Assembly: GCA_003168355.1 (NCBI GenBank) | Contig: PMSQ01000197.1 | Span: 20,043 to 84,042 of the forward strand | Reading direction: 5' to 3' | Length of the DNA stretch: 64,000 bases | Origin: Acidobacteriaceae bacterium | Lineage (GTDB): Bacteria > Acidobacteriota > Terriglobia > Terriglobales > Acidobacteriaceae | Part shown: positions 46,709 through 55,490 of the stretch, in pieces | Position numbering within the stretch: the stretch's first letter is position 1 | Layout: every line of letters begins with the position of its first letter | The notes under the pieces: generated by a model | The model's database searches: none | What the model was told of the DNA's origin: nothing | The model's input: the letters and a program-made list of their open reading frames with translations, nothing else | Made by a program: the position numbers and the translations under genes

Positions 46709-47254
46709 TTAAAGCCGCTTTGTCTTCTTCCGCGTCTTCTTCCGCAACTTCTTCGGATTCCGCCGCTTCTCCAGCAACACCACCACGTGCGCGACCGCGG
46801 CGTTCTCCAGGTTCAAACCCTCCGGAGTCTTCGCCTTCAACCCGACACAATCGGCGCGAACCCCCAACAATTGGGCTGTGCGTACCCGAATCGCAGCCGC
46901 GTGCGGACCAATCTTCGGAGCGGCAAGAATCAGGCTGGCATCGATGTTGGCCACAGCGTATCCCGCGCCGTGAACGCGCTTCAGCGCTTCGCGCAGAAAG
47001 ACGGTCGAGTCCGCGCCCTTCCACTTCGGATCGGAAGGCGGAAACAGCGCTCCAATATCGGGCGCCGCCACGGCCCCGAGCAGCGCGTCGGTGATGGCGT
47101 GCAACAGCACATCGCCATCGGAATGCCCGCCCAGCCCCTTGTCATGGATCAGCGTAATCCCGCCGATCTTCAGCGGAATGCCGGGTTGGAATTCGTGTGA
47201 ATCAAAACCGTAGCCGATGCGGGTCGTTGGTCGTTGGTCGTGGGTCGTTGCCAT
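46709..47254 (-). CDS. ispF: 2-C-methyl-D-erythritol 2,4-cyclodiphosphate synthase
   Basis: 181 residues. The zinc Asp-x-His is in GYGFDSHEF, and the second His in GLGGHSDGDVLLHAI. PSDPKWKGADS and AKTPEGL are family loops. It catalyses the cyclisation step of the MEP isoprenoid pathway. It is longer than usual at both ends: residues 2-11 derive from a GGTCGTT-type tandem repeat, and a basic tail (NPKKLRKKTRKKTKRL) follows the core. It lies seven bases downstream of ispD, matching the common ispD-ispF pairing. Confidence 0.94.
   Translation of the reverse strand: MATTHDQRPTTRIGYGFDSHEFQPGIPLKIGGITLIHDKGLGGHSDGDVLLHAITDALLGAVAAPDIGALFPPSDPKWKGADSTVFLREALKRVHGAGYAVANIDASLILAAPKIGPHAAAIRVRTAQLLGVRADCVGLKAKTPEGLNLENAAVAHVVVLLEKRRNPKKLRKKTRKKTKRL
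47222..47250. repeat. GGTCGTT-type tandem repeat at the ispF start
   Basis: Four imperfect units of GGTCGTT/GGTCGTG overlap the first codons of ispF and translate into the DQRPTTR-like N-terminal tail that IspF proteins normally lack. Confidence 0.7.
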
Positions 47255-47260
47255 TCCCTT

Positions 47261-48010
47261 TCAGTGCCGATCCGCACTCTTTAGATAGAACTCCGCCAAT
47301 TCCATATCCGCCGGGGCAGTTATCTTGATATTCCGTGGCGAGCCCATCACCACAGCTACCTCGTGTCCCGATCGTTCCACCAGCGACGCTTCGTCGGTGC
47401 CGAGAAATCCATCCGCGGAAGCCTCATCGAAGGCCTTCTTGATCACGCCGTAGCGAAAGCCCTGTGGCGTTTGCGCCATCACGATTCCCGCGCGCGGAAT
47501 TGTGGCCTTGATCAGCGCGCCCTCGGCCGTGCGCTCGACTTGCTTCACCGTGTCGACGGCGGGCAACCCTGCCACCCCCGCGCCATATTTCCGCGCTGCC
47601 TCAATCACTTCCTGAATAATTTCGCGGGTTACAAAAGGGCGCACCGCATCATGCACAAGAATGATATCTTCCGCTGCCGCCACCACCGCCTTCAAAGCAT
47701 TCTCCACCGACTGCTGGCGGTGTTCGCCGCCGACCACCAGCTCGACTTTCTTCGTCAGCAGGTCTTTCGCTTCGCTCTCAAGCCGCGCACGAAACCCTTC
47801 AATCTCGTTTTCCCGCAGTGCAACCCATATCTCGCTGACAGCGTCGACGGCGGCAAACTTGCGCAGCGTATGAATGAGAATCGGTGTGCCGCCTAATTCG
47901 GTGAACTGTTTCGAGGGCGGCGTCTTCTTCTGCTTGCCTTTGGCGCCGACGGGCATCGGAGCCATGCGGGTTCCGAGCCCCGCAGCCGGAATAATCACAA
48001 CCACCTTCAT
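47261..48010 (-). CDS. ispD: 2-C-methyl-D-erythritol 4-phosphate cytidylyltransferase
   Basis: 249 residues from ATG 48010. The CTP-binding signature IIPAAGLGTRMAP is at the N-terminus, VHDAVRPFVT carries the catalytic Asp/Arg region, and QTPQGFRYGVI and TDEASLVERSG are conserved. An insert of about ten residues (GAKGKQKKTPP) sits between the loop and the Lys of KQFTELGG. It transfers CMP to methylerythritol phosphate. It is upstream of ispF and downstream of the PIN-TRAM gene on the same strand, an arrangement common in several phyla. Confidence 0.93.
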   Translation of the reverse strand: MKVVVIIPAAGLGTRMAPMPVGAKGKQKKTPPSKQFTELGGTPILIHTLRKFAAVDAVSEIWVALRENEIEGFRARLESEAKDLLTKKVELVVGGEHRQQSVENALKAVVAAAEDIILVHDAVRPFVTREIIQEVIEAARKYGAGVAGLPAVDTVKQVERTAEGALIKATIPRAGIVMAQTPQGFRYGVIKKAFDEASADGFLGTDEASLVERSGHEVAVVMGSPRNIKITAPADMELAEFYLKSADRH

Positions 48011-48070
48011 AGCGGGCTGCAAGTATACGAGTGCCGGTCAGGGAGTTCAAATGGGAGCCGTCGCCGTGCC

Positions 48071-49171
48071 CTAAGGCTGGGCGGGCTTGGTCTCAACCAG
48101 TGCACTTGGCACCGCCGCCACAGGCACCGCCGTCGCGGGAATCGCCTGCACTGCGGGCTGGACGGGTGCGCTCGTCCGCGCAAAAGCGCGTTCATCCCAT
48201 TTGCCGAAGATCATCTTTCCCGCCGTGGTTTGCAGCACTGAGGTGACCGAGACGTCGATCGTTTTGCCGATCATTTTCCGTGCGTTGTCCACGACCACCA
48301 TGGTGCCGTCGTCCAAATAAGCGACGCCCTGGTTGTATTCCTTGCCTTCTTTCAGGATGAAGACCTTCATGATCTCGCCCGGCAGCACGATGGGCTTCAG
48401 AGAGTTCGCCAACTCATTGATGTTCAGCACCTCGACGCCCTGCAACTGCGCCACTTTGTTCAGGTTGAAGTCGTTGGTGATGATCTTACCCTCGTAGACT
48501 TTGGCCAGTTCGATCAGCTTCAGATCGACCTCACGGACGGCGGGGAAATCATCTTCCACAATCTGAATCTGCAGTGTGGCCATCTTCTGCAGGCGCTGCA
48601 AAACGTCGAGCCCGCGGCGGCCGCGGTTGCGCTTGAGCGAGTCGGCCGAATCGGCCACCAGTTGCAGTTCGCGCAGCACAAATTGCGGCGTGACGATGAT
48701 GCCGTCGAGAAATCCGGTTTCTGCGATGTCGGCGATGCGCCCGTCGATGATGACGCTGGTGTCGAGGATCTTGTAGCTCTTCTTGCCTTGCTTCTCGCCG
48801 CCAAAGATCCCGCCCAAAGCCGCCAGGTTGAGCAGGTCACCCTTGCTCGCGCCCACGATCAGGCCCACATAGGCCATCAGCAACATGACCAGGATTTGCA
48901 GAAAACTCTGGGTGCTGCCGGCAGGCACACTGCTGCGAATCACCAGCGCAAACAGGTAGGCCCCGCAGATGCCGAGGATGCTCCCGATGGCCGCCCCGAT
49001 CAGCCGCTTCAGGCTGACGGTACGCAACTTCCATTCGAACACAACGATCCCCGCCCCAACCAGTGCGCCGATTCCGGCATCCAGGTTGCGCGGCAATCCG
49101 AACGGAGCAATTACATAGCAGGTAACCGAAACTACGATAACAAAAAGAAGACGTACCAGAATCAAATCCAC
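48071..49171 (-). CDS. PIN-TRAM membrane protein (YacL-like)
   Basis: 366 residues from GTG 49171, with AGGAGGT six bases upstream. Four spans (about 1-115) precede a PIN domain with acidic residues in [35 protein letters not shown] and [12 protein letters not shown], then a TRAM domain ([31 protein letters not shown]). PIN-TRAM proteins are putative membrane-tethered RNases. A Pro/Ala/Val-rich tail of about 35 residues is unusual. It precedes ispD, as in many genomes. Confidence 0.88.
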   Translation of the reverse strand: MDLILVRLLFVIVVSVTCYVIAPFGLPRNLDAGIGALVGAGIVVFEWKLRTVSLKRLIGAAIGSILGICGAYLFALVIRSSVPAGSTQSFLQILVMLLMAYVGLIVGASKGDLLNLAALGGIFGGEKQGKKSYKILDTSVIIDGRIADIAETGFLDGIIVTPQFVLRELQLVADSADSLKRNRGRRGLDVLQRLQKMATLQIQIVEDDFPAVREVDLKLIELAKVYEGKIITNDFNLNKVAQLQGVEVLNINELANSLKPIVLPGEIMKVFILKEGKEYNQGVAYLDDGTMVVVDNARKMIGKTIDVSVTSVLQTTAGKMIFGKWDERAFARTSAPVQPAVQAIPATAVPVAAVPSALVETKPAQP

Positions 49172-49409
49172 AGTAAGACCTCCTCCGGATGCGCTTCGCT
49201 GAACATCTGGCGAGATGCACCGGTGCCTTGTCCTCGCCGCCCCGGGCAGGGATAGGCCAATCAGTATGCGGGGCGCGCAAGAATTAGGGGAATGAATGTA
49301 CGCCCCGTTCCGGCCCGTAGAGGCGTGGCCGGAAGGACCTTCGTAAACCAACGCCAAGAGTATATACCTGACTGCAATTAGGCGGCGGAGAAAGTAGAGG
49401 TGGCGCCCG

Positions 49410-49449
49410 TTGACGTTCTGCCAGCCCAGTTGACGTTATACCAGCCCAG
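49410..49449. repeat. Two 20-base direct repeats upstream of the oxidoreductase gene
   Basis: GTTGACGTTCTGCCAGCCCA (49410-49429) and GTTGACGTTATACCAGCCCA (49430-49449) differ at two bases and are exactly adjacent. They end 36 bases before the ATG at 49486; a regulator site or simple duplication is possible. Confidence 0.8.
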
Positions 49450-49485
49450 CGGTGCAAGGATCGCCAGCCTGCTAGACTTCCCTCC

Positions 49486-50499
49486 ATGAAAGCCTTGGTC
49501 ATCACCAGCTTGTCTGGCCCGGACGCGCTCGCCGTCCAAGACGCCGCCGAACCCGCCCTGAAGCCGGGACAAACGCTGGTCCGCGTCGCCGCCGGAGGGC
49601 TGAATTTTGCCGACTTCATGACCGCCCAAGGCGGCTATCCCGGAACGCCGGCTCCGCCGCTGATCGCCGGACGCGAATTCTCCGGTGCGGAGGAGAATAC
49701 CGGTCATCGCGTCATGGGCTACATCCAGTGGGCTGCCTTCGCCGAGAAAGTCGCTGCCCACGCCAATATGCTCTGGCCCGTCCCCGATCATTGGACCGAC
49801 GAACAAGCCGCCGCTTTCCCCGTTAACTACTTCACCGCCTATCTCGCCTACTGGCAGGCCGGTATGACCTCTCAGCTCATGTGGGGGCAGCCGCCCTCGC
49901 CTGCCCTGAGCGAAGTCGAAGCGGCTGTCAGGCGGAGCGAAGCTCCGCGCCGCGTGCTCATCCACGCCGTTGCGGGAGGCGTGGGCACGGCGGCCGTTCA
50001 GATCGGCCACATTCTCGGCGTTGAAATGTACGGAACCTCGTCGTCGGAGGACAAACTCTCGCGCGTAAAAGAACTCGGCCTGCAGCACGGCATCAACTAC
50101 AAGCAGCACGCCTACGAGGAAGTCGTAAAGAACCTCACCCACGGCGAAGGCGTAGACGCCGTCTTCGAAATGCTGGGCGGCGAGCACACCGCAAAAAGCC
50201 TGCGCTGCCTGCGCGACTTCGGACGCGTCATCCAGTACGGCACCGCCACCGGCAAGCCACCGCAACTCGATGTGCGGGCTCTGTATGCGAAATCCGCCAT
50301 CCTCCAGGGACTATGGCTTACCTACCTCTGTCAAAAGCCGGAGATCATGAACCCCGCATGGAACCAGCTCTCCGAATGGATCGCGCAGCGCAAGTTGACT
50401 CCCGTGATCGGCCACGTCTTCCCGCTCGACCGCGCCGCGGAAGCTTACAAGCTGTTGCAAGAAGGCAAAAACTACGGCAAGGTCGTGCTGAAGATCTAG
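49486..50499 (+). CDS. NADPH:quinone oxidoreductase, MDR superfamily
   Basis: 337 residues. A GroES-like domain (LVRVAAGGLNFADFM) lacks structural zinc ligands, as in quinone reductases. The Rossmann part starts VLIHAVAGGVGTAAVQIGHILG, and GVDAVFEMLGG follows. It reduces quinones or enones with NADPH in the cytoplasm. Residues 138-156 (SPALSEVEAAVRRSEAPRR) come from an inserted palindromic repeat (49904-49948), in a loop just before the Rossmann domain. The gene is otherwise regular. Confidence 0.88.
   Translation: MKALVITSLSGPDALAVQDAAEPALKPGQTLVRVAAGGLNFADFMTAQGGYPGTPAPPLIAGREFSGAEENTGHRVMGYIQWAAFAEKVAAHANMLWPVPDHWTDEQAAAFPVNYFTAYLAYWQAGMTSQLMWGQPPSPALSEVEAAVRRSEAPRRVLIHAVAGGVGTAAVQIGHILGVEMYGTSSSEDKLSRVKELGLQHGINYKQHAYEEVVKNLTHGEGVDAVFEMLGGEHTAKSLRCLRDFGRVIQYGTATGKPPQLDVRALYAKSAILQGLWLTYLCQKPEIMNPAWNQLSEWIAQRKLTPVIGHVFPLDRAAEAYKLLQEGKNYGKVVLKI
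49904..49948. repeat. In-frame repeat insertion with hairpin
   Basis: CCCTGAGCGAAGTCGAA (49904-49920), a sequence resembling a widespread bacterial intergenic repeat, is followed by GCGGAGC-GAA-GCTCCGC (49932-49948), a 7-base stem with a three-base loop. Both lie inside the oxidoreductase frame without breaking it. Confidence 0.75.
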
Positions 50500-50603
50500 C
50501 CCGAGTTGCACGCCGGAACCGTGTAAACTTGTTCCGCGGCAAACCGAATTCATCGCGCCGCGCATCCTCATCGACGACATATCCCATCGGCACGAGGTCT
50601 TCC

Positions 50604-53201
50604 ATGTCGAAGCTTTCTCGATTCTTGTTGTGCGCGCTCCTCATCACCCTTGCACTTCTTCCGTCTCACGTCGCATTCGCGCAAGCTCCGGTCCCATCCA
50701 GCCCCGAGATCGATCGCAGGGTCGAGTCCATACTCAGCAAGATGACGCTCGAGGAAAAACTTGACTACATCGGCGGCACCGGCTTCGCCGTCCGGGCGCT
50801 GCCCAGGCTGAACCTTCCCGCACTTCAAATGTCCGACGGGCCGCTCGGTGTGCGCAGCAACGCGAAGTTCCCATCTACCACTTACGCTGCCGGCATCGGC
50901 CTGGCCGCTTCCTGGGATCCGCAACTGGCGGAGCGCGTAGGCGCGGGCATCGGCAAGGATGCTCGTGCACGCGGTATTCACTTCATGCTCGGACCCGGCG
51001 TCAACATCTACCGCGCGCCCATGAACGGCCGCAACTTCGAATACTTCGGCGAAGATCCCTTCCTCGCGGGCGCCGTCGCTACGGGCTATATCACCGGCAT
51101 GCAGAAGCAGGGCGTCAGCTCAACGGTAAAACATTTCCTCGGCAACAACTCGGAGTTTCTGCGGCACGACAGCGATTCCATTATCGACGAACGCGCGGTG
51201 CGCGAGATATACCTGCCGGCTTTCGAATCCGCGGTGAAGAACGCAAACGTCGGCTCGATCATGGATTCCTACAATCTGATCAACGGCCTGCACTCCACGC
51301 AGAACGGATACTACAACACCGACATTGTCCGAAAGCAGTGGGGATTTCAGGGCGTCATGATGTCGGATTGGGTTTCAACCTACGACGCGGTGGGCGCGGC
51401 CAATGGCGGCCTTGACCTTGAAATGCCGAAAGGCGACCACATGAATAGGGAACAGCTGCTCCCCGCCATCCGCGACGGCCGCGTCAAAGAGGCGACCATA
51501 GATGAAAAAGTACGCCGCATCCTGACCACCGCGGCACGCTTTGGCTGGCTTGATCGGGTGCAGACCGATCTCTCGCTTTCGAATTACAACGAGGAGAATC
51601 ACCGCGTGGCCCTCGACGGCGCGCGCGAAGGCATCGTGCTGCTCAAGAACGAAACTTCACTTCTGCCTCTCGACAAGCAAAAAATCAAGAGCATTCTTGT
51701 CGTCGGTCCGGACGCTCATCCCGCGCAACCCGTTGCCGGAGGCAGCGGCAAAGCGATTCCGTTCTCCGCGGTCAGCATTCTGCAGGGCATCGGCGACTAT
51801 ATCGGCACGGCCGCAACCGTCTACTACGAACGCGGCATTCCCAAGATGATCGACCTCGCCACCTCCACCGAATTTTTCACGGCCGCGCAAGATGGCGAGC
51901 GCGGCCTCAAGCTGGAAACGTTTCCAAACGGCGACCTCTCGGGATCTCCCGCATCTACCCAGAAGGTGCACGACCTGAATTTCGTTGGAAGGTCATGGGA
52001 GGACTTCGACAACATGGACGAAGCTTTGGATCTGTTCGTCGCCGGCAAAAAACCTTCATCCCGGCGCTGGACGGGCTTCTATATCGCTCCGCAAGCTTCT
52101 TCCTACGAAGTCGCCGCTGAATATTCCGGCGAAGGCAACGGATATCGCCTTTTCGTGGATGACAAGCTGGTATTCGATCAGTGGAAGACAGCCACCGCGC
52201 TACAGGACCACGCGACCTTGAATCTCTCCGCGGGACCGCACAAGATTGTTGCCGAAGCGTTCCAGGATTACCCCGTCGGCGGCCGTTTGCGCATCGGCAT
52301 TATGGACCAGGGCAAAATCGTTTCTGCGGCCGCGAAGGCCCTTGCCGCCAAAGCCGGCGTCGTGATCATCGCCGCAGGGTTTGACGCGAATAGCGAATCG
52401 GAAGGATCGGACCGCACCTTCAGTCTTCCGTTCGGTCAGGACGAACTGATCCGCGAACTCGCCGCGATCAACAAGAACACGATCGTCACCGTCACATCGG
52501 GAGGCAATGTCGATCCCGACGGCTGGCTCGATCGCGTCCCTGCTTACCTCGAACTCTGGTATCCCGGAGAGCGTGGCGGCACCGCGCTCGCGGAAATTCT
52601 TTTCGGCGCGGTAAATCCGTCGGGACATTTGCCCGTCACTTTCGAACGACGCTGGGCTGACAATCCGGCTCACGACAGCTACTACGCCGATCCCGGTACC
52701 GATCGCGTCCTATACAAAGAGGGTGTGTTCGTCGGCTATCGCGGCTACGCACATAATCACGTAAAGCCGCTCTACCCGTTCGGCTATGGTTTGTCTTATA
52801 CGACATTCAGGTACAGCCACCTGGAAGTAAAAGCGATGAGCGGATCGTCGACGGAAGCGAGTTCTGGAGCTTCGTTTAGTGTTTCGTTCGACGTGACCAA
52901 CACGGGCGCTCAAAGCGGCGCCGACGTGGCGCAAGTCTACGTGGCGGAGGCAGAGCCGAAAGTGCCGCGCCCGCCCAAGGAACTCAAAGGCTTCTCCCGC
53001 ATTGAACTCGCTGCGGGCGAAACTAAACACGTTTCCCTGCCGCTCAACCCGCGCGCCTTCGCCTTCTACGACGTTGCCGCGAAACACTGGCACGCGGATG
53101 CAGGAAAATTTTCCGTAGAGGTGGGCCGCTCATCGGAAGATTTGCCTCTGCACTCCGACGTCATTCTTTCCGGCGCCTACGACGTTGAGAACGACAAATA
53201 G
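50604..53201 (+). CDS. Secreted GH3 beta-glucosidase with PA14-like insert
   Basis: 865 residues from ATG 50604, with GAGGTC five bases upstream. The signal peptide ends ...VAFAQA. The GH3 N-terminal barrel has KHFLGNNSE and the nucleophile Asp255 in GVMMSDWVSTYDAV. The second domain begins at DGAREGIVLLKN. About residues 440-580 form a PA14-type carbohydrate-binding insert (WTGFYIAPQASSYEV, GNGYRLFVDDKLVFD). A fibronectin-III-like domain closes the protein (TNTGAQSGADVAQVYV). It hydrolyses beta-glucosides in the periplasm or outside. Monocistronic. Confidence 0.92.
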   Translation: MSKLSRFLLCALLITLALLPSHVAFAQAPVPSSPEIDRRVESILSKMTLEEKLDYIGGTGFAVRALPRLNLPALQMSDGPLGVRSNAKFPSTTYAAGIGLAASWDPQLAERVGAGIGKDARARGIHFMLGPGVNIYRAPMNGRNFEYFGEDPFLAGAVATGYITGMQKQGVSSTVKHFLGNNSEFLRHDSDSIIDERAVREIYLPAFESAVKNANVGSIMDSYNLINGLHSTQNGYYNTDIVRKQWGFQGVMMSDWVSTYDAVGAANGGLDLEMPKGDHMNREQLLPAIRDGRVKEATIDEKVRRILTTAARFGWLDRVQTDLSLSNYNEENHRVALDGAREGIVLLKNETSLLPLDKQKIKSILVVGPDAHPAQPVAGGSGKAIPFSAVSILQGIGDYIGTAATVYYERGIPKMIDLATSTEFFTAAQDGERGLKLETFPNGDLSGSPASTQKVHDLNFVGRSWEDFDNMDEALDLFVAGKKPSSRRWTGFYIAPQASSYEVAAEYSGEGNGYRLFVDDKLVFDQWKTATALQDHATLNLSAGPHKIVAEAFQDYPVGGRLRIGIMDQGKIVSAAAKALAAKAGVVIIAAGFDANSESEGSDRTFSLPFGQDELIRELAAINKNTIVTVTSGGNVDPDGWLDRVPAYLELWYPGERGGTALAEILFGAVNPSGHLPVTFERRWADNPAHDSYYADPGTDRVLYKEGVFVGYRGYAHNHVKPLYPFGYGLSYTTFRYSHLEVKAMSGSSTEASSGASFSVSFDVTNTGAQSGADVAQVYVAEAEPKVPRPPKELKGFSRIELAAGETKHVSLPLNPRAFAFYDVAAKHWHADAGKFSVEVGRSSEDLPLHSDVILSGAYDVENDK

Positions 53202-53310
53202 CGCGCCGAAAGGGACGACACAACCCGTGTAGAGCGAGCACTCGTGTCCGCTGCGTTTGACTTTGATCTTTGATGGCGATCGTGGACGGCGACCCTGAGC
53301 GCCATTGTTC

Positions 53311-53336
53311 ATGCCATGTGGTAAAATAAATGGCAT
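53311..53336. promoter_or_regulatory. Inverted repeat overlapping the antitoxin start codon
   Basis: ATGCCAT (53311-53317) and ATGGCAT (53330-53336) form a perfect dyad separated by 12 AT-rich bases; the right half contains the ATG at 53335. Its position suits autoregulation by the AbrB-like product. Confidence 0.45.
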
Positions 53337-53595
53337 GAAACTGCGCCTCGACAAATCTGGACGGGTGGTCTTGCCGAAGCCGCTCCGCCAACGCATGGGG
53401 CTGAGGGCCGGCACGACGTTCGAGGCGATGGATGCCGCCGAGGGACTTCTGCTGCGGCCTGTCACCGAGCGGCCGTCCTTGGTCGAACGCGACGGATTTC
53501 TGGTACACACCGGCCAGGCAACGCGAGCCTTCGACTGGCAACAGCTTTCCCGCGATCTGGAGGAGGAAAGGCTGCGAGATATCCTCGGCCGATGA
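53335..53595 (+). CDS. SpoVT-AbrB (VapB-like) antitoxin
   Basis: 86 residues from ATG 53335. MKLRLDKSGRVVLPKPLRQRMGLRAGTTFE is the swapped-hairpin AbrB DNA-binding domain. The acidic C-terminal helix QQLSRDLEEERLRDIL would neutralise the toxin. It is followed after 51 bases by a PIN-domain gene, the classic VapBC order. It is likely to bind its own promoter; an inverted repeat overlaps the start. Confidence 0.85.
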   Translation: MKLRLDKSGRVVLPKPLRQRMGLRAGTTFEAMDAAEGLLLRPVTERPSLVERDGFLVHTGQATRAFDWQQLSRDLEEERLRDILGR

Positions 53596-53597
53596 GG

Positions 53598-53630
53598 TTC
53601 GGCCTAATGAAGTTCGGCCAATTTTCGGCC
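53598..53630 (+). repeat. Three TTCGGCC heptamers between antitoxin and toxin
   Basis: TTCGGCC occurs at 53598-53604, 53613-53619 and 53624-53630, with CTCGGCC at 53584-53590 just inside the antitoxin. The spacing is irregular. They may be a local duplication product or binding sites. Confidence 0.5.
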
Positions 53631-53646
53631 AATAGAAGATCGGTCC

Positions 53647-54082
53647 ATGAAGGTCTATTGCGACACTACCGTGCTGGTCGCGGCCTCCGTATCATCCCAC
53701 CCTCATCATGCCCAGTCGCTCGCCTTGCTCAAGCATATCCGCGGAGGGAAACTGGACGCGGTCATCAGCGCGCACGGCATCGCGGAGTTTTATGCCGTGC
53801 TCACTCGCGCTCCTCTGACTCCACCTGTCTACCCGAGTGAGGCGTGGCGGCTCCTTGCGGAAAACATTCTGCCCCATTTTCACATAGCCGCGCTCAGCGC
53901 CACGCAATATACATCCCTGCTGCGGCAAGCCGCGGAAAAAGGGATGGACCGGCGGCCTCGTGTACGACGCGCTCCACCTCGCCGCCGCCACCAGCAACCA
54001 CTGCAAGCGAATCTACACCTTTAACCTGCGCCACTTTCTCCAGCTCGCTCCCCAATTACAAGACGCCATCTGCAGTCCCTAG
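53647..54082 (+). pseudogene. PIN-domain (VapC-like) toxin with frameshift in an A-tract
   Basis: MKVYCDTTVLVAA and HGIAEFYAVL supply the first PIN acidic residues, in the frame starting at 53647. After a five-A tract (53936-53940) that frame turns into Arg/Pro noise. In the +1 frame the missing half continues as GWTGGLVYDALHLAAATSN and KRIYTFNLRHFLQLAP to a TAG at 54080. Removing one A would restore a normal VapC of about 144 residues. It is either a pseudogene, a reversible slippage state, or a sequencing error. It is paired with the AbrB-like antitoxin upstream. Confidence 0.78.
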
Positions 54083-54091
54083 CGCAAAGCC

Positions 54092-54532
54092 TCAGACGAA
54101 GGCGTGACACAGCCGTGCGGGCGCGAATACCCACTCGTTGCTCACCAGAAAATTCGCCAGCGAGCACACAACAATCGCGACGCCGTTCGCGGCGAGATAA
54201 TTGATGTGACCCAAGCCGACTAGAAGCTTCATCAGAGCCAGATTTCCTAAGATGGAAACTCCGCCGGTGGTTAGATTGAAACGCAGCCACCGCGGCAGCG
54301 ACTTCCGCCACGAGGGCTGCACCCGGTCCGCCCAGGTATAGCGCTCGTGCCAGAAGAAGTTGTGCACGACCGCGGCTTCCACCGCCAGCGCGGTCGCCGG
54401 CAGATAGTCGAGATGGAATCCGCTCCGCAGGCCGAGCAACACGATCAACTGCACTCCGATCCCGAGTGCTCCCACGGCGTTGAACTTCAACCAGCGCACG
54501 ACAGTGCCGCACCCGGTCGCCCCACCTCTCAT
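54092..54532 (-). CDS. GtrA-family membrane protein
   Basis: 146 residues, four spans. The first span starts FNAVGALGIGVQLIVLL; then VVHNFFWHERYTW, a GtrA hallmark, LTTGGVSILGNLALMKLL and the last span with FLVSNEWVF. GtrA-like proteins are thought to flip or assist polyprenyl-linked sugars for glycan decoration. It overlaps the CDP-alcohol transferase stop by four bases (ATGA), so the pair is coupled. Confidence 0.87.
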   Translation of the reverse strand: MRGGATGCGTVVRWLKFNAVGALGIGVQLIVLLGLRSGFHLDYLPATALAVEAAVVHNFFWHERYTWADRVQPSWRKSLPRWLRFNLTTGGVSILGNLALMKLLVGLGHINYLAANGVAIVVCSLANFLVSNEWVFAPARLCHAFV

Positions 54533-55266
54533 CGGGCGATCCTCTCTTCGCGATAAAGCCGCACCGTATTCTGGAGAGTGAAGTAAACCAGCATCAACGC
54601 CATTCCAACCAGACCCATCGCTCCCCCCACGTCGAACAGCTTGTAGAATTCACCGAGAAAATGCACTCGCGGCTTCCAAAACAATGCCAGGTTGCCCACT
54701 GCCAGCAATATTCGCAACTCCGTCGGCCCAAAGCGCCAGAACGACAGCCGAAACTCGCCCAGCGCGTATGTCGCCAGATAGGACTGAATCGAAAGCATGA
54801 GGAACGCAACCAGCAGGCCCATCGCGATCCAGGGATGCATATATCCTGACAAGGCCAGCCCACCCATTAGCACCAGAGCGCCGAAGCTATCGACCATGTG
54901 GTCCACATAAAAGCCGTAGCGTGGACGCAATTGTTGCCGCACCCGCGCCAGCGTGCCATCGAGCGAGTCGCCCAGCCAGTTCAGTGCCAGGCAGGCAATC
55001 GCGCCGAGGAGCGCATATCTGTTCCAACGAGCCAGTGCATAGCACGCGCCCGCCCCGATCTGCGCCACCAGCCCCAACGCCGTCAAACAGTCAGGGCCGA
55101 TCCATTGCGGCAGGCGAGCCGCCAGCCACCGCAGCGCCCGCTTCTCAGCTCCAGCCACCCAGCTTTCCTGCACCCGCCGCATCTCCGGAAACGGCTGTGT
55201 GCTCCTCATCTCGAGTAGCACACGCGGATACACCTGCTCACAAAATTCCGTCATCCCACTTGCCAT
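54529..55266 (-). CDS. CDP-alcohol phosphatidyltransferase family protein
   Basis: 245 residues from ATG 55266, with GGGGGAG just upstream. Six spans. The active-site signature D-x2-D-G-x2-A-R-x8-G-x3-D-x3-D is fully present in GDSLDGTLARVRQQLRPRYGFYVDHMVD-type order (about residues 104-131). It forms a phosphodiester from a CDP-activated donor and an alcohol at the membrane; the product could be a phospholipid or inositol-phosphate-like lipid. It overlaps the GtrA gene, so a glycolipid-linked role is inferred. It is divergent from the GT39 gene. Confidence 0.86.
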   Translation of the reverse strand: MASGMTEFCEQVYPRVLLEMRSTQPFPEMRRVQESWVAGAEKRALRWLAARLPQWIGPDCLTALGLVAQIGAGACYALARWNRYALLGAIACLALNWLGDSLDGTLARVRQQLRPRYGFYVDHMVDSFGALVLMGGLALSGYMHPWIAMGLLVAFLMLSIQSYLATYALGEFRLSFWRFGPTELRILLAVGNLALFWKPRVHFLGEFYKLFDVGGAMGLVGMALMLVYFTLQNTVRLYREERIAR

Positions 55267-55490
55267 ATTCTCCCCCTCGCGGCTTCGCTCTAACGTCTGC
55301 CTACTGCACTCGGAAGCCACTTTGCAGGCAAAGGGCGTTCCGCGGCAATGCACCGCCGCTCAAACGTTCCTCAAGAACACCTCATCGCGTAAGTGATTGC
55401 AGGATTAGTTGGTTACAGGCAAGAATCATCTCGGCGGAAGGCCTCGTTTGCCCTGACGGGACTTCCGGCTATCTTGCTACACTCCCTTTG

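Noticed and set aside
49378-50265. 295-codon minus-strand open frame opposite the quinone oxidoreductase
   Set aside because: Low-complexity Gly/Asp/Phe composition mirrors codon bias of the real gene; no family resemblance.
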